Numbered from the stretch's first letter, positions 23,595 to 32,580 are shown. The stretch: 58,426 bases of DNA from Bacteroidota bacterium (GCA_023422635.1 JAFAGO010000027.1:1-58426); one strand, 5' to 3'. Numbers and translations: made by a program. Notes: generated by a model not told the origin, from the sequence alone.

Positions 23595-25106
23595 ATGCAA
23601 ATCGACATAAGAAAATTAAGTCTTGACGATTACGATGAACTTTCCGCTTCCATGCAAGAAGCTTATCCCGGAATTGATGATAATACTTGGGCAAAAAGAA
23701 GCATCCAAAAATTAACCTCTATTTTTCCAGAAGGACAATTGTGCATTACCGTTGATGGTAAATTGGCTGCAGCAGCACTTTCTATTATCGTTCAATACGA
23801 GCTTTTTGGCGACAATCATACCTACGAAGAAATTACCGACAATGAGAATTTCAACACGCACACTTCAAAGGGAAATGTACTGTATGGAATTGAAATTTTT
23901 GTAAATCCTGAATTTCGTTCTTTGCGTTTGGGAAGGCGTTTATACGATGCTAGAAAAGAATTGTGTGAAATTAAAAATTTAAAATCGATTATTATTGGTG
24001 GCCGAATTCCAAACTATCATTTGTACAGCGACGAATTTTCGCCACGCCAATACATTCAAAAAGTACGAAAAAAAGAAATTTACGATCCTGTTCTCACCTT
24101 TCAACTTTCCAATAATTTTTCACCAATTCGCATTCTTAAAAACTACCTAGTTGGCGACGTAGAATCTGAAGAATATGCCGTTTTACTGCAATGGAACAAT
24201 ATTTATTACAACCAGCACAACAACACCATGCAGGATTCCGTAATCCGTTTGGGATTAGTGCAATGGCAAATGCGACAATTTAAAGATTTGGATGCATTTT
24301 ACCAACAAGTTGAATTTTTTGTAGATGCCGTTAGCGGATACGAATCCGATTTTTGTTTGTTTCCTGAACTCTTCAACACTCCACTTTTAGCGGAATTCAA
24401 CCATCTTCACGAACGAGAAGCAATGGTGAAATTAGCCGAGAAAACCGAAGAAATTGTAAACAAAATTGCAGAATATGCAGTAAGTTACAACGTGAACATT
24501 ATTGCCGGAAGTATGCCTGTTTTTGAAGATGGAAATCTCTACAACATTAGTTATTTGCTTCATCGCGATGGTAAAAGAGATGAATACCGAAAAATCCACA
24601 TCACACCAAACGAAAGAAAACATTATGGAATGATTGGTGGCAACCAAGTTAAATGTTTTGATACCGATTGTGGAAAAATCGGCGTTGTGGTTTGTTACGA
24701 TGTTGAGTTTCCTGAACTCTCTCGAATTCTAGCAGATCAAGGCATGAAAATTCTGTTTGTTCCCTACCTCACCGATACCCAAAATGCCTATACCAGGGTT
24801 CGCGCTTGCGCTTCTGCCCGAGCAATTGAAAACGAATGTTATGTGGCAATTGCCGGTTGCGTAGGTAATCTTCCTGGTGTTAATAATATGGATATTCAGT
24901 TTGGACAAGCTGCGGTTTTAACGCCTTCGGATTTTGCTTTTCCTTCTAATGGTGTTAAAGATGAAGCAACACCAAATACAGAAATGACGCTAATTGTTGA
25001 TGTGGATTTGAACCATTTAAAAGAACTTCATCACAAAGGTTCTGTGCAAATTATGAAAGATCGCAGAAACGATATTTATGAAACCAAATTTAAAGGAAAT
25101 GAGTAG
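23595..25106 (+). CDS. GNAT acetyltransferase-nitrilase fusion (carbon-nitrogen hydrolase)
   Basis: Two-domain enzyme of unknown substrate. Residues 1 to about 190 form a GNAT-like domain (IRKLSLDDYDELSAS; YGIEIFVNPEFRSLRLGRRLYDARKE is the acetyl-CoA loop). Residues from about 215 to 490 form a nitrilase-superfamily domain with the full triad: Glu258 in FPELF, Lys333 in YRKIHIT and Cys367 in VVCYDVEFPE. The triad suggests amide hydrolysis; the GNAT domain suggests an acyl or amine substrate. The 503-residue length fits known GNAT-nitrilase fusions. It lies alone between the asparaginase and acyl-CoA synthetase genes, each with its own spacer, so no operon is implied. Confidence 0.9.
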   Translation: MQIDIRKLSLDDYDELSASMQEAYPGIDDNTWAKRSIQKLTSIFPEGQLCITVDGKLAAAALSIIVQYELFGDNHTYEEITDNENFNTHTSKGNVLYGIEIFVNPEFRSLRLGRRLYDARKELCEIKNLKSIIIGGRIPNYHLYSDEFSPRQYIQKVRKKEIYDPVLTFQLSNNFSPIRILKNYLVGDVESEEYAVLLQWNNIYYNQHNNTMQDSVIRLGLVQWQMRQFKDLDAFYQQVEFFVDAVSGYESDFCLFPELFNTPLLAEFNHLHEREAMVKLAEKTEEIVNKIAEYAVSYNVNIIAGSMPVFEDGNLYNISYLLHRDGKRDEYRKIHITPNERKHYGMIGGNQVKCFDTDCGKIGVVVCYDVEFPELSRILADQGMKILFVPYLTDTQNAYTRVRACASARAIENECYVAIAGCVGNLPGVNNMDIQFGQAAVLTPSDFAFPSNGVKDEATPNTEMTLIVDVDLNHLKELHHKGSVQIMKDRRNDIYETKFKGNE

Positions 25107-25203
25107 AAAAGTAAGCGCCAAAATCGATTACACTCATTTTTATTGCTAATTTTATACTGCTTTTCGAAAGAAGAGCAGTTCCCTTTTTAAATAAAACGAA
25201 AAT

Positions 25204-26820
25204 ATGAATTCCCAATTATCCTATGTTCATGGTGCATCCGATATTCCACTTTTGGGGGAAACAATCGGAGAAAATCTTAAAAAAACCGTTGAAAAATTTC
25301 CGAATCGCGAAGCGTTAATTTGTTCGCATCAAAATTATCGTGCAACGTATCAGGAGTTTTACGATCAAGTTTCGAAAGTGTCAAAAGGACTTATTGCATT
25401 AGGAGTTCAACCTGGCGACCGCGTCGGAATTTGGTCACCGAACTGTTATCAATGGGTACTTTTGCAATATGCAACAGCAAAAATCGGGGTTATAATGGTT
25501 AATATTAATCCTGCGTACCGCACCAGCGAATTGATATACGTGTTAAACCAGGCAGAAATTTCGTATCTTTTTTCTGCGCTTCAGTTCAAAACCAGCAATT
25601 ATCAAAAAATGGTGGATGACGCACGAGAGTTTACAACTTCCTTAAAAAATGAAATTTTCTGGGATGAAAGCTGGGAAAAATTCTTAGAAAGTGGCGAAAA
25701 AATTTCTGAGCAAACTTTGCAAGAATGGGAAAGTAAAGTTCAATTTGATGATCCCGTTAATATTCAATATACATCAGGAACCACAGGTTTTCCGAAAGGC
25801 GTAACGCTTTCTCACCATAATATTCTTAACAATGGCTACTTTATTGGAATTCGGATGCATTATTCAGAAATCGATAGGGTTTGTATTCCGGTGCCTTTTT
25901 TTCATTGTTTTGGAATGGTCATCGGCAACCTCGCATGTACTTCGCACGGTGCTACAATGGTTATTCCGAACGACAGCTTCGATGCAGTTAAAACTTTAGA
26001 AGCTGTTCAACAAGAACGTTGCACTTCTTTGTATGGCGTTCCAACAATGTTTATTGCCATGCTTCATGAACTATCGTCGAAAGATTTTGACTTAAAATCG
26101 TTGCGTACAGGCGTGATGGCAGGTTCTGTTTGTCCGCCCGAAGTCATGAAAAAAGTAGAAGAAAAAATGAATATGAAAGAAGTTACCATTTGTTATGGAA
26201 TGACGGAAACTTCTCCCGTTTCTACCCAAACCAAAATCGGAACTCCTTTTGAAAAACAAGTTCACTCGGTAGGAACCATCCATAACCATCTGGAAATCAA
26301 GATTATTAATCCAGAAACCAAAGCAATTGTGAACAGAGGCGAAAACGGCGAATTGTGCACACGCGGCTATTCGGTGATGTTAAAATATTGGAACAATCCG
26401 GAATCCACGAAACAAGTTTTAGATGAACAACGTTGGATGCATACCGGCGATTTGGCACAAATGGATGAAGACGGTTATATTCATATCTCCGGAAGAATCA
26501 AGGATTTAATTATTCGAGGTGGAGAAAATATTTCCCCAAAAGAAATTGAAGATTTTCTGTACACCTATCCTGGCGTTGAAGATGCACAAATTATTGGAGT
26601 ACCTAGCGAAAAATTTGGTGAAGAAGTAATGGCTTGGATTAAAGTTCGTGAAGGAGCGACAGTGAAAGAAGATGAACTTTTGAAATTTTGCAAAGAAAAA
26701 ATCGCTTACTACAAAGTGCCGAAATATTGGAAGTTTGTAGATGAATTTCCGATGACGATTTCTGGTAAAATTCGTAAAGTTGAAATGCGCGAAATTTCGA
26801 TTAAAGAATTAGGATTATAA
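25204..26820 (+). CDS. Acyl-CoA synthetase (AMP-binding, fatty-acid-CoA ligase type)
   Basis: Activates a carboxylic acid, probably a medium or long fatty acid, to its CoA thioester through an acyl-AMP. The 538-residue protein has the P-loop-like motif IQYTSGTTGFPKGVTLSH, the A5 motif VTICYGMTETSP, the MHTGDLAQMDEDGYIHISGRIKDLIIRGGENI region with the hinge Asp, and the C-terminal catalytic Lys in PMTISGKIRKVEMRE. Substrate length cannot be set from sequence alone. It is a single gene ended by a GC-rich hairpin and is convergent with the helical-bundle gene. Confidence 0.92.
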   Translation: MNSQLSYVHGASDIPLLGETIGENLKKTVEKFPNREALICSHQNYRATYQEFYDQVSKVSKGLIALGVQPGDRVGIWSPNCYQWVLLQYATAKIGVIMVNINPAYRTSELIYVLNQAEISYLFSALQFKTSNYQKMVDDAREFTTSLKNEIFWDESWEKFLESGEKISEQTLQEWESKVQFDDPVNIQYTSGTTGFPKGVTLSHHNILNNGYFIGIRMHYSEIDRVCIPVPFFHCFGMVIGNLACTSHGATMVIPNDSFDAVKTLEAVQQERCTSLYGVPTMFIAMLHELSSKDFDLKSLRTGVMAGSVCPPEVMKKVEEKMNMKEVTICYGMTETSPVSTQTKIGTPFEKQVHSVGTIHNHLEIKIINPETKAIVNRGENGELCTRGYSVMLKYWNNPESTKQVLDEQRWMHTGDLAQMDEDGYIHISGRIKDLIIRGGENISPKEIEDFLYTYPGVEDAQIIGVPSEKFGEEVMAWIKVREGATVKEDELLKFCKEKIAYYKVPKYWKFVDEFPMTISGKIRKVEMREISIKELGL

Positions 26821-26834
26821 AGGTATTCTTTGTG

Positions 26835-26874
26835 TAAACTTCAGCAGCTACGCTGCCGAAGTTTATTTTTTTTA
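26835..26874 (+). terminator. GC-rich tri-loop terminator after the acyl-CoA synthetase gene
   Basis: A 14-bp stem with one mismatch (26835-26848 with 26852-26865) and loop TAC is followed by a T run. Its core CTTCAGCAGC resembles the palindromes at 34335-34373 and 41339-41369. Confidence 0.85.
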
Positions 26875-26935
26875 AATTCTGATCAAAAGCAAAAGAGTTT
26901 TTATTTAATTGATAACGATTAATATTTCAACACTA

Positions 26936-27403
26936 TTATTCGTCATCTTCTTCTTCCAAAAAATCCAGTTCATCGCTGCTTTGCTCGTAATCGGGCGTTA
27001 TCCCTGGCGGATTAAAAAGCCCCCAATCGTCCACCAAAAAATGGTTTTGATTGAAGCCCGCAACCCAATCAATAAAAAGAATTTTAAACTCGTCGATCAC
27101 GTTGCGCACCATTTGATAATACTTGGCATCTTTAAAACCGAAAATTTCCAAAGTGCTATTGGCAACATACAGTTCACGTGCAGCTTTTCGAATTAGCGTG
27201 GCATTTTCCATTTTTACGTCGTACACTTTAGTTTGCAGTCCGCAAGCTGTTTTTACAACAATAATCAAAGCATTTTCTAATAAAATTTCTTTTTTGAAAG
27301 ATAAAATTTTATCGTCTTCGGGAATCAAATCGCAAATAAGACTTACCAGTTTGTAAATTTCATCTGCTTTTTGATAAATGGGCAAATGTTGGAACTTTTT
27401 CAT
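26936..27403 (-). CDS. Four-helix-bundle-like protein of unknown function
   Basis: The 155-residue protein looks all-helical through about residue 120 (LPIYQKADEIYKLVSLICDLI; MENATLIRKAARELYVANSTLEIFG), which recalls the S23/23S-rRNA intervening-sequence-protein fold, followed by WGLFNPPGITP and a very acidic tail (SSDELDFLEEEDDE). There is no signal peptide or membrane segment. It lies just after the NifU-type gene, from which a terminator hairpin separates it; the hairpin ends 6 bp before its ATG. No role is assigned. Confidence 0.75.
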   Translation of the reverse strand: MKKFQHLPIYQKADEIYKLVSLICDLIPEDDKILSFKKEILLENALIIVVKTACGLQTKVYDVKMENATLIRKAARELYVANSTLEIFGFKDAKYYQMVRNVIDEFKILFIDWVAGFNQNHFLVDDWGLFNPPGITPDYEQSSDELDFLEEEDDE

Positions 27404-27409
27404 ATAAAA

Positions 27410-27430
27410 AAAACTGCGCGGAGCAGTTTT
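27410..27430 (-). terminator. Terminator after the NifU-type gene
   Basis: On the minus strand AAAACTGC and GCAGTTTT pair over a 5-nt loop, followed by a T run. The T run ends at the start codon (27403) of the next gene, so it may also affect translation of that gene. Confidence 0.7.
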
Positions 27431-27453
27431 ATAAGGGATTTACAAAGCGTGAG

Positions 27454-27705
27454 CTATTGTTCCACGCTGGTTACTTCTTCAATTTCTGGAGCAAATTGTT
27501 TGATGGTATTTTCCACGCCAAGTTTCATTGTAGAAAAACTTACGGGACAACCAGAGCAGTTTCCCAAGAGTTTAACAAAAACTTTATTTTCTTTTACATC
27601 AATTAACTCGATATCTCCTCCATCTTTATTCAAAAAGGGACGAATACTTTCAAGCGCTTCCATTACTTTGGTTACGGTTTCTTCGTGCTGTATGTTTGTG
27701 TTCAT
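27454..27705 (-). CDS. NifU C-terminal-domain protein (Fe-S scaffold/carrier)
   Basis: Small 83-residue Fe-S cluster carrier of the NifU-C/Nfu type. It has the family pattern IRPFLNKDGGDIELIDV and the cluster-binding GNCSGCPVSF with Cys50 and Cys53. It lacks the N-terminal IscU-like and A-type domains. It lies 115 bp downstream of the Mrp/ApbC gene on the same strand, which also handles Fe-S clusters, so the pair probably forms one maturation unit. Confidence 0.9.
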   Translation of the reverse strand: MNTNIQHEETVTKVMEALESIRPFLNKDGGDIELIDVKENKVFVKLLGNCSGCPVSFSTMKLGVENTIKQFAPEIEEVTSVEQ

Positions 27706-27820
27706 GTATGCGGTTTGTGATTATGGCAATATACAAATTTCTTATGATTTTATTTTAGTGCAACTGGAAAATGAATATCCAAATCGTACTAACTTTCTTC
27801 AATAATCTCTACAAGATCAT

Positions 27821-28924
27821 TTATTTTTTAGGCGAGCAGCCTGCCATTGTCGTAATTTTAACAGCTTCGGTTGGAGGCAAATTTTTGTTTCTTTCTACCA
27901 AACTTTCCACCATATTTTGTGCAGTTTTTCTGTAGATTTCTTGAATTTTTGAACCTTCTTGAAGTGCCGCTGGTCTACCAACATCGCCTGCTTCGCGAAT
28001 ACTTTGAATCATTGGAATTTCACCTAAAACAGGGATTCCTAAATCTTCTGCTAAAAATTGTGCTCCTTGTTTTCCAAAAATATAGTATTTATTATCTGGC
28101 AACTCTTCTGGCGTAAAATAGGCCATATTTTCAATTAATCCTAATACTGGAATATTGATGCTCTCCATGGTAAACATTGCGATTCCTTTGCGCACATCTG
28201 CCAAGGCAACATGTTGAGGAGTAGAAACAATTACCGCTCCTGTTACCGGAACTTCTTGAATAATAGAAAGATGAATATCGCCTGTTCCTGGAGGAAGATC
28301 AATTAAAAGAAAATCTAATTCACCCCAATTGGCATCTCTTAATAATTGCTGCAAAGCTTTCGAAGCCATTGGTCCTCTCCAAACCACCGCTTGATTTGCC
28401 CCAGAAAAATATCCAATAGAAAGCATTTTCACGCCATAATTTTCAATGGGTTGCATTAAGTTTTTACCATTTACTTCTACTGAAAGTGGCTTTTCAGATT
28501 CGGTATCGAACATGGTTGGTACGGATGGTCCGTAAATATCGGCATCCAAAATCCCAACTTTAAAGCCCATTCCTGCTAACGTTACTGCCAAATTAGCGGC
28601 AACAGTAGATTTACCAACGCCTCCTTTTCCAGAAGCGATTGCAATTATATTTTTAATTCCCGGAATTTCTTTTCCTTTAATTTGGTTTTGCTGAACCTGA
28701 GAGGGCTCCGGAGAAACAATTTTTAATTTCAATTGAATATGTTCACCGAACTCTGAAGCAAATGCTTGTTTCATGGCCACTTCCAATTTTTTCTTTTCGT
28801 GCATCGCTGGCGAATGTGCCGTCATATCAATATACACATCATCGCCCATAATTTGGAAGTTATTCACCAAATCTTCAACTTCAATTTCTTTCAGGAATTC
28901 CTGAACCTTGGTTTTATTTAACAT
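27821..28924 (-). CDS. apbC: Mrp/ApbC/NBP35 family Fe-S cluster carrier ATPase
   Basis: P-loop ATPase that carries Fe-S clusters to apoproteins in the cytoplasm. The 367-residue protein starts with a MIP18/DUF59-like domain (about 1-75) and then the ParA-like ATPase: deviant Walker A IIAIASGKGGVGKSTVAAN, switch I GILDADIYGPSVPTMF, FLLIDLPPGTGDIHLS and ENMAYF. The ENMAYF motif is followed not by CxxC but by TPEELPDNKYYIFGKQGA; the only late Cys is in MAGCSPKK, so the cluster-binding pair is not evident. A -7 element TATTTTTG lies upstream at 28947-28954. Confidence 0.93.
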   Translation of the reverse strand: MLNKTKVQEFLKEIEVEDLVNNFQIMGDDVYIDMTAHSPAMHEKKKLEVAMKQAFASEFGEHIQLKLKIVSPEPSQVQQNQIKGKEIPGIKNIIAIASGKGGVGKSTVAANLAVTLAGMGFKVGILDADIYGPSVPTMFDTESEKPLSVEVNGKNLMQPIENYGVKMLSIGYFSGANQAVVWRGPMASKALQQLLRDANWGELDFLLIDLPPGTGDIHLSIIQEVPVTGAVIVSTPQHVALADVRKGIAMFTMESINIPVLGLIENMAYFTPEELPDNKYYIFGKQGAQFLAEDLGIPVLGEIPMIQSIREAGDVGRPAALQEGSKIQEIYRKTAQNMVESLVERNKNLPPTEAVKITTMAGCSPKK

Positions 28925-28946
28925 ATTGTTGTTTAAAATAATACTG

Positions 28947-28954
28947 CAAAAATA
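28947..28954 (-). promoter_or_regulatory. -7 promoter element for the apbC gene
   Basis: On the minus strand TATTTTTG matches TAnnTTTG exactly, 22 bp before the apbC ATG. No TTTG was found at the right distance upstream. Confidence 0.45.
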
Positions 28955-29081
28955 CAGAATAATTTTGTCAGTTTAGAATGATTTTAATTAGGAATACCTA
29001 TCGGCACGATTCAGAAATAATTTTACCGAATTCTGTACAAAAGTTCCACAAAATTATAAAGTGTTGCAACCGATCCATTTG

Positions 29082-29089
29082 TATATTTG
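29082..29089 (+). promoter_or_regulatory. -7 promoter element for the copper cassette
   Basis: TATATTTG lies only 5 bp before the ATG at 29095, so the transcript would be leaderless or nearly so. A TTG occurs 15 bp upstream, shorter than the usual 19-21 bp. Confidence 0.45.
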
Positions 29090-29094
29090 TAATA

Positions 29095-29478
29095 ATGAAA
29101 AAATGGTTTTCCATATGTTTTACGGTGCTTTATTTTGGATTTTCTTCCGGAATTGTATACACTGTGCATCAATGTGTAAATCAGAATTGGAGCAGTAAAA
29201 ATAATTGCAAAAGTGAAAAATGCGGCCATTGCGATTCTACAAAAAAAGAAAACAATTGCTGTAAAAACGACGCAACGATAGCAAAAACAGATCTCTCAAA
29301 AACAACAGACGTTTTTGCCATTCCGAGTTATTCGATAACTACGAAAAACAATTTCATTTTACCAAATTTTGAAATTTCAAGTTTACGTTTTGCGAGAGCG
29401 CTTTCCATTCAAACGAAAGAACCGCCAAATTCACCTAAACAACCGATATTCATCATCAACAACAACCTTCGTATTTGA
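29095..29478 (+). CDS. HYC_CC_PP-type small secreted protein, probably metal-related
   Basis: The 127-residue protein starts with a signal-like segment (MKKWFSICFTVLYFGFSSGIVYTVHQC). The order of motifs, HQC, then CGHC and CC, then EPPNSPKQP near the C-terminus, fits the HYC_CC_PP family of Bacteroidota. ATG 29095 was chosen over upstream in-frame starts because it begins the signal peptide and follows a -7 element. The Cys/His content and the genes downstream (DUF3347 and multicopper oxidase, same strand) suggest copper handling. Family assignment is from motif order by eye. Confidence 0.7.
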   Translation: MKKWFSICFTVLYFGFSSGIVYTVHQCVNQNWSSKNNCKSEKCGHCDSTKKENNCCKNDATIAKTDLSKTTDVFAIPSYSITTKNNFILPNFEISSLRFARALSIQTKEPPNSPKQPIFIINNNLRI

Positions 29479-29555
29479 TTTTGATTTGAACCAATGTCCT
29501 CAACGAGAAAATTCTCGTTTCCATGTAAAATTCTTATCACTTAAAATCAAAAACA

Positions 29556-30023
29556 ATGAAAAATCTATTCACCGCTCTATTTTTAACAGCTTCATTTTTT
29601 GTAGCAAACGCACAAACAAAAAACAGTCAAATTTCAAAACTGTATCAAAATTATTTAACCCTTAAAAGCGCATTAGTTTCCGATCAAGCAGCGAATGCCA
29701 CAAAAGCAGCAAATGCATTTATTAAAACTGCTGGAACAATCGACTATAAACTAATATCCGAAGGAAATATTGAAAAGTTAAAAAAAGATGCAACCGCGAT
29801 ATCGAACGCGAAAAGCATTCAAAAACAACGATCTTATTTTTTTAATCTTTCTGATAATATGATTGCCATCGCTAAAAAATATAAAGTGAGCGATAGCAGT
29901 GCGTACGTGCAATATTGCCCAATGGCAAAGGGAAGTTGGTTAAGCGATTCTAAAAAAATTGCGAATCCGTACTATGGAAGCCAGATGCTTAGCTGCGGAA
30001 CGGTACAGTCAGAACTTAAATAA
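29556..30023 (+). CDS. DUF3347-domain secreted protein, putative copper-binding
   Basis: The 155-residue protein has a signal peptide ending VANAQ, a helical region, and the DUF3347 signature YVQYCPMAKGSWLS followed by NPYYGSQMLSCG near the C-terminus. The same motif occurs in the tails of CusB-like periplasmic adaptors, where it is linked with copper binding. It lies 77 bp after the HYC_CC_PP-type gene and 21 bp before the multicopper oxidase, so co-transcription is likely. A periplasmic copper-chaperone role is an inference. Confidence 0.85.
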   Translation: MKNLFTALFLTASFFVANAQTKNSQISKLYQNYLTLKSALVSDQAANATKAANAFIKTAGTIDYKLISEGNIEKLKKDATAISNAKSIQKQRSYFFNLSDNMIAIAKKYKVSDSSAYVQYCPMAKGSWLSDSKKIANPYYGSQMLSCGTVQSELK

Positions 30024-30044
30024 TTCACCCGATAAAACTCCAAT

Positions 30045-32564
30045 ATGAAAAGTCGATTATTGATTTTTCTGTTGTTATTTTCACAAATGGTTTTCTCGCA
30101 AAATCATGAGAAGAAGGAATACACATGCCCAATGCATCCAGAAATTATTCGCAGTGAGCCCGGAAAATGCCCCATTTGCGGAATGGATTTGGTTCTTGTA
30201 AAAAATGTTGAGCAAGACGAAACAACAGAACATTCTAATGAAAGTTTAACACGCAACTCAAATAACGGAAAAGTTTCTTTTGAGGGAAAAACCGTTCGGT
30301 ACGATCTTTATGTAAAAGACACTTTGGTTAATTTTACAGGTAAAAATCGCAGAGCAATTGCTACCAACGGAAAACTTCAAGCGCCCACTTTATATTTTAA
30401 AGAAGGCGATACAGCAGAAATTTATCTCCACAATCAACTGAAAGAAAATACGGCATTGCATTGGCATGGCGTTGTACTTCCTAACGAAATGGATGGTGTA
30501 CCTTATCTAACGACGAAACCCACTAAGCCTGGTGAAACCCATTTGTATAAGTTTGTAGTTTCCCAAAATGGAACGTATTGGTACCACTCTCACAACGGAC
30601 TTCAAGAGCAAATTGGAATGAATGGCGTTCTCGTTTTTGGGAAAAGGGACGAACCACATCAAACCTATAAAGCTGATATCCCGGTACTTTTGGGGGAATG
30701 GAGCGATGAAAACCCACACACCATAATGCGGCGATTGCATATGGATAATACAGGTTGGTATGCTATTAAAAAAGATTATGCACAAAGTTACGGCGAAGCA
30801 TTGGCGACAGGAAATTTTTGGACAAAACTAAAAAATGAATGGTTGCGAATGGAAGCAATGGACGTAAGTGATGTGTATTACGACAAATTCCTCATAAATG
30901 GAACGCCAACCTCGCAATATTCTCAACTAAAAGCTGGTGATAAAGTGCGATTGCGAATTGTAAACGGCGCATCATCCACCTATTTCTGGATTAATTTCGG
31001 AGGTGGAAAATTCAAAGTGATTGGCAGCGATGGAAACGATATTGAACCCTTAGAAGTAGATCGATTAATTATCGGAAATTCGGAGATTTATGACATCGAA
31101 ATCACCATTCCTTCCAACAAGCAATTTGAACTTCGCGCGACATCTGAAGATCGCGTAGGTTATACTTCGCTCTGGTTAGGTGAAGGCGAAAAGATTGCTG
31201 CAGCTACGCTTCCAAAATTAGATATTTTTGAAGGCATGAAAATGATGAACGGAATGATGAAAATGAATGGAAATATGAAACCCATGAATATGAAAATGGG
31301 GAATCAAATGATGGATATGAACGAGGTGATGTATCCTGAACTTCCAAAAAGTCAGCGCGAAAATACAATGAAGCATATGATGCAAATGATGGGATCCACT
31401 AAATCCAGCACAGAACATCAGCAAGAAAAAACGCATCAAAAAGCGGAATCTACTGAGATGGAAATGCAAAATACTTCCGATAAATCCCATTCGATGAATG
31501 ATGCTCATAAAATGGATATGAATGAAATAAACAAGTCGGAAAAGGAAATCAAAAGATTGACTTACTCCGAAATGAGTGCACAAGAAAAAACAGTTCTTCC
31601 CGACGAAAACGTGAAAGAATTGCAATTTCAATTGGAAGGAAATATGCGAAATTACCTTTGGACGCTCGACAATAAAACGGTTTTAGAAACCGATAAAATC
31701 CTTATTAAAAAAGGAGAAGTTTTACGCATCACGCTGTACAACAACTCCATGATGCGCCACCCAATGCACTTGCACGGACACGATTTTCGAATTGTAAATG
31801 CAAACGGAGATTATTCGCCTCTAAAAAATGTTTTGGATATTATGCCGATGGAAACCAACACGATTGAATTTGCAGCAAACCAAGATGGCGATTGGTTTTT
31901 CCACTGTCATATTTTGTATCACATGATGGCGGGAATGGGCAGAATTTTCAGTTATGAAGATTCAAATCCTAATCCGCAACTTCCCAATAAAGCAGAAGCC
32001 AATCGGAAATTCAGAAAAGAAAATTTCATGGTACATTCTTACGCGATGGCAGATATTGCGAGCAATCAATTAAGTGCGCAAACCATGACGATGTTCGGTG
32101 CTCGATGGATGAATACCAACGAATTTGATTCCGACTGGAAATTCAACCATTATGATGCAGATTTTAAAGTTGGACGATTTATAGGAAAATTCGGTTGGTT
32201 TTTCCCTTATGCTGGTTTCCGAATTTCAGGAGATCAATCGCATAAAACCGATTTGAATTTCGATAAAAACTGGTTTGGACAAGAAATTCCGACCGGCAAC
32301 CAATATACCGTTACGGCAGGTTTTAAATATATTTTGCCTTGGCTTGTGGTGGCCGATGCAAGCATTGATCATAAAGGAAACATTCTTTTGGAATTGGAAA
32401 GAGAAAACATTCCGTTAACCAAAAGAATACGAGGAAATTTCAGTGTAAATTCAAATAAAGAATTTACGGGCGGTTTACGATATATCTTAAACCAAACCTT
32501 TTCAATTTCGGGTAACTACAATACCGAAAATGGCTTTGGCGCCGGACTTACCTTGGTGTACTAA
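30045..32564 (+). CDS. Multicopper oxidase with heavy-metal-binding head and CopB-like barrel tail
   Basis: Predicted periplasmic or outer-membrane copper oxidase for copper tolerance. The 839-residue protein has: a signal peptide (ending MVFSQ); a heavy-metal-binding domain with Cys28, Cys42 and Cys45 (YTCPMHPE, CPICGMDL); cupredoxin domains with HWHG (139-142), WYHSHNG, HPMHLHG (572-578) and HCHILYHMMAGM (620-631), the last carrying the type 1 ligands Cys621, His626 and Met631; a Met/His-rich linker (about 395-500); and a C-terminal region (about 660-839) with amphipathic strands ending in GAGLTLVY, like an outer-membrane barrel and resembling CopB. It closes the three-gene copper cassette; a 12-bp-stem terminator follows. 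Confidence 0.92.
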   Translation: MKSRLLIFLLLFSQMVFSQNHEKKEYTCPMHPEIIRSEPGKCPICGMDLVLVKNVEQDETTEHSNESLTRNSNNGKVSFEGKTVRYDLYVKDTLVNFTGKNRRAIATNGKLQAPTLYFKEGDTAEIYLHNQLKENTALHWHGVVLPNEMDGVPYLTTKPTKPGETHLYKFVVSQNGTYWYHSHNGLQEQIGMNGVLVFGKRDEPHQTYKADIPVLLGEWSDENPHTIMRRLHMDNTGWYAIKKDYAQSYGEALATGNFWTKLKNEWLRMEAMDVSDVYYDKFLINGTPTSQYSQLKAGDKVRLRIVNGASSTYFWINFGGGKFKVIGSDGNDIEPLEVDRLIIGNSEIYDIEITIPSNKQFELRATSEDRVGYTSLWLGEGEKIAAATLPKLDIFEGMKMMNGMMKMNGNMKPMNMKMGNQMMDMNEVMYPELPKSQRENTMKHMMQMMGSTKSSTEHQQEKTHQKAESTEMEMQNTSDKSHSMNDAHKMDMNEINKSEKEIKRLTYSEMSAQEKTVLPDENVKELQFQLEGNMRNYLWTLDNKTVLETDKILIKKGEVLRITLYNNSMMRHPMHLHGHDFRIVNANGDYSPLKNVLDIMPMETNTIEFAANQDGDWFFHCHILYHMMAGMGRIFSYEDSNPNPQLPNKAEANRKFRKENFMVHSYAMADIASNQLSAQTMTMFGARWMNTNEFDSDWKFNHYDADFKVGRFIGKFGWFFPYAGFRISGDQSHKTDLNFDKNWFGQEIPTGNQYTVTAGFKYILPWLVVADASIDHKGNILLELERENIPLTKRIRGNFSVNSNKEFTGGLRYILNQTFSISGNYNTENGFGAGLTLVY

Positions 32565-32580
32565 AACATTTTTACACAAT

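Noticed and set aside
28978..29094. N-terminal extension of the HYC_CC_PP-type protein
   Set aside because: It would precede the signal peptide, and a -7 element lies just before the ATG at 29095.
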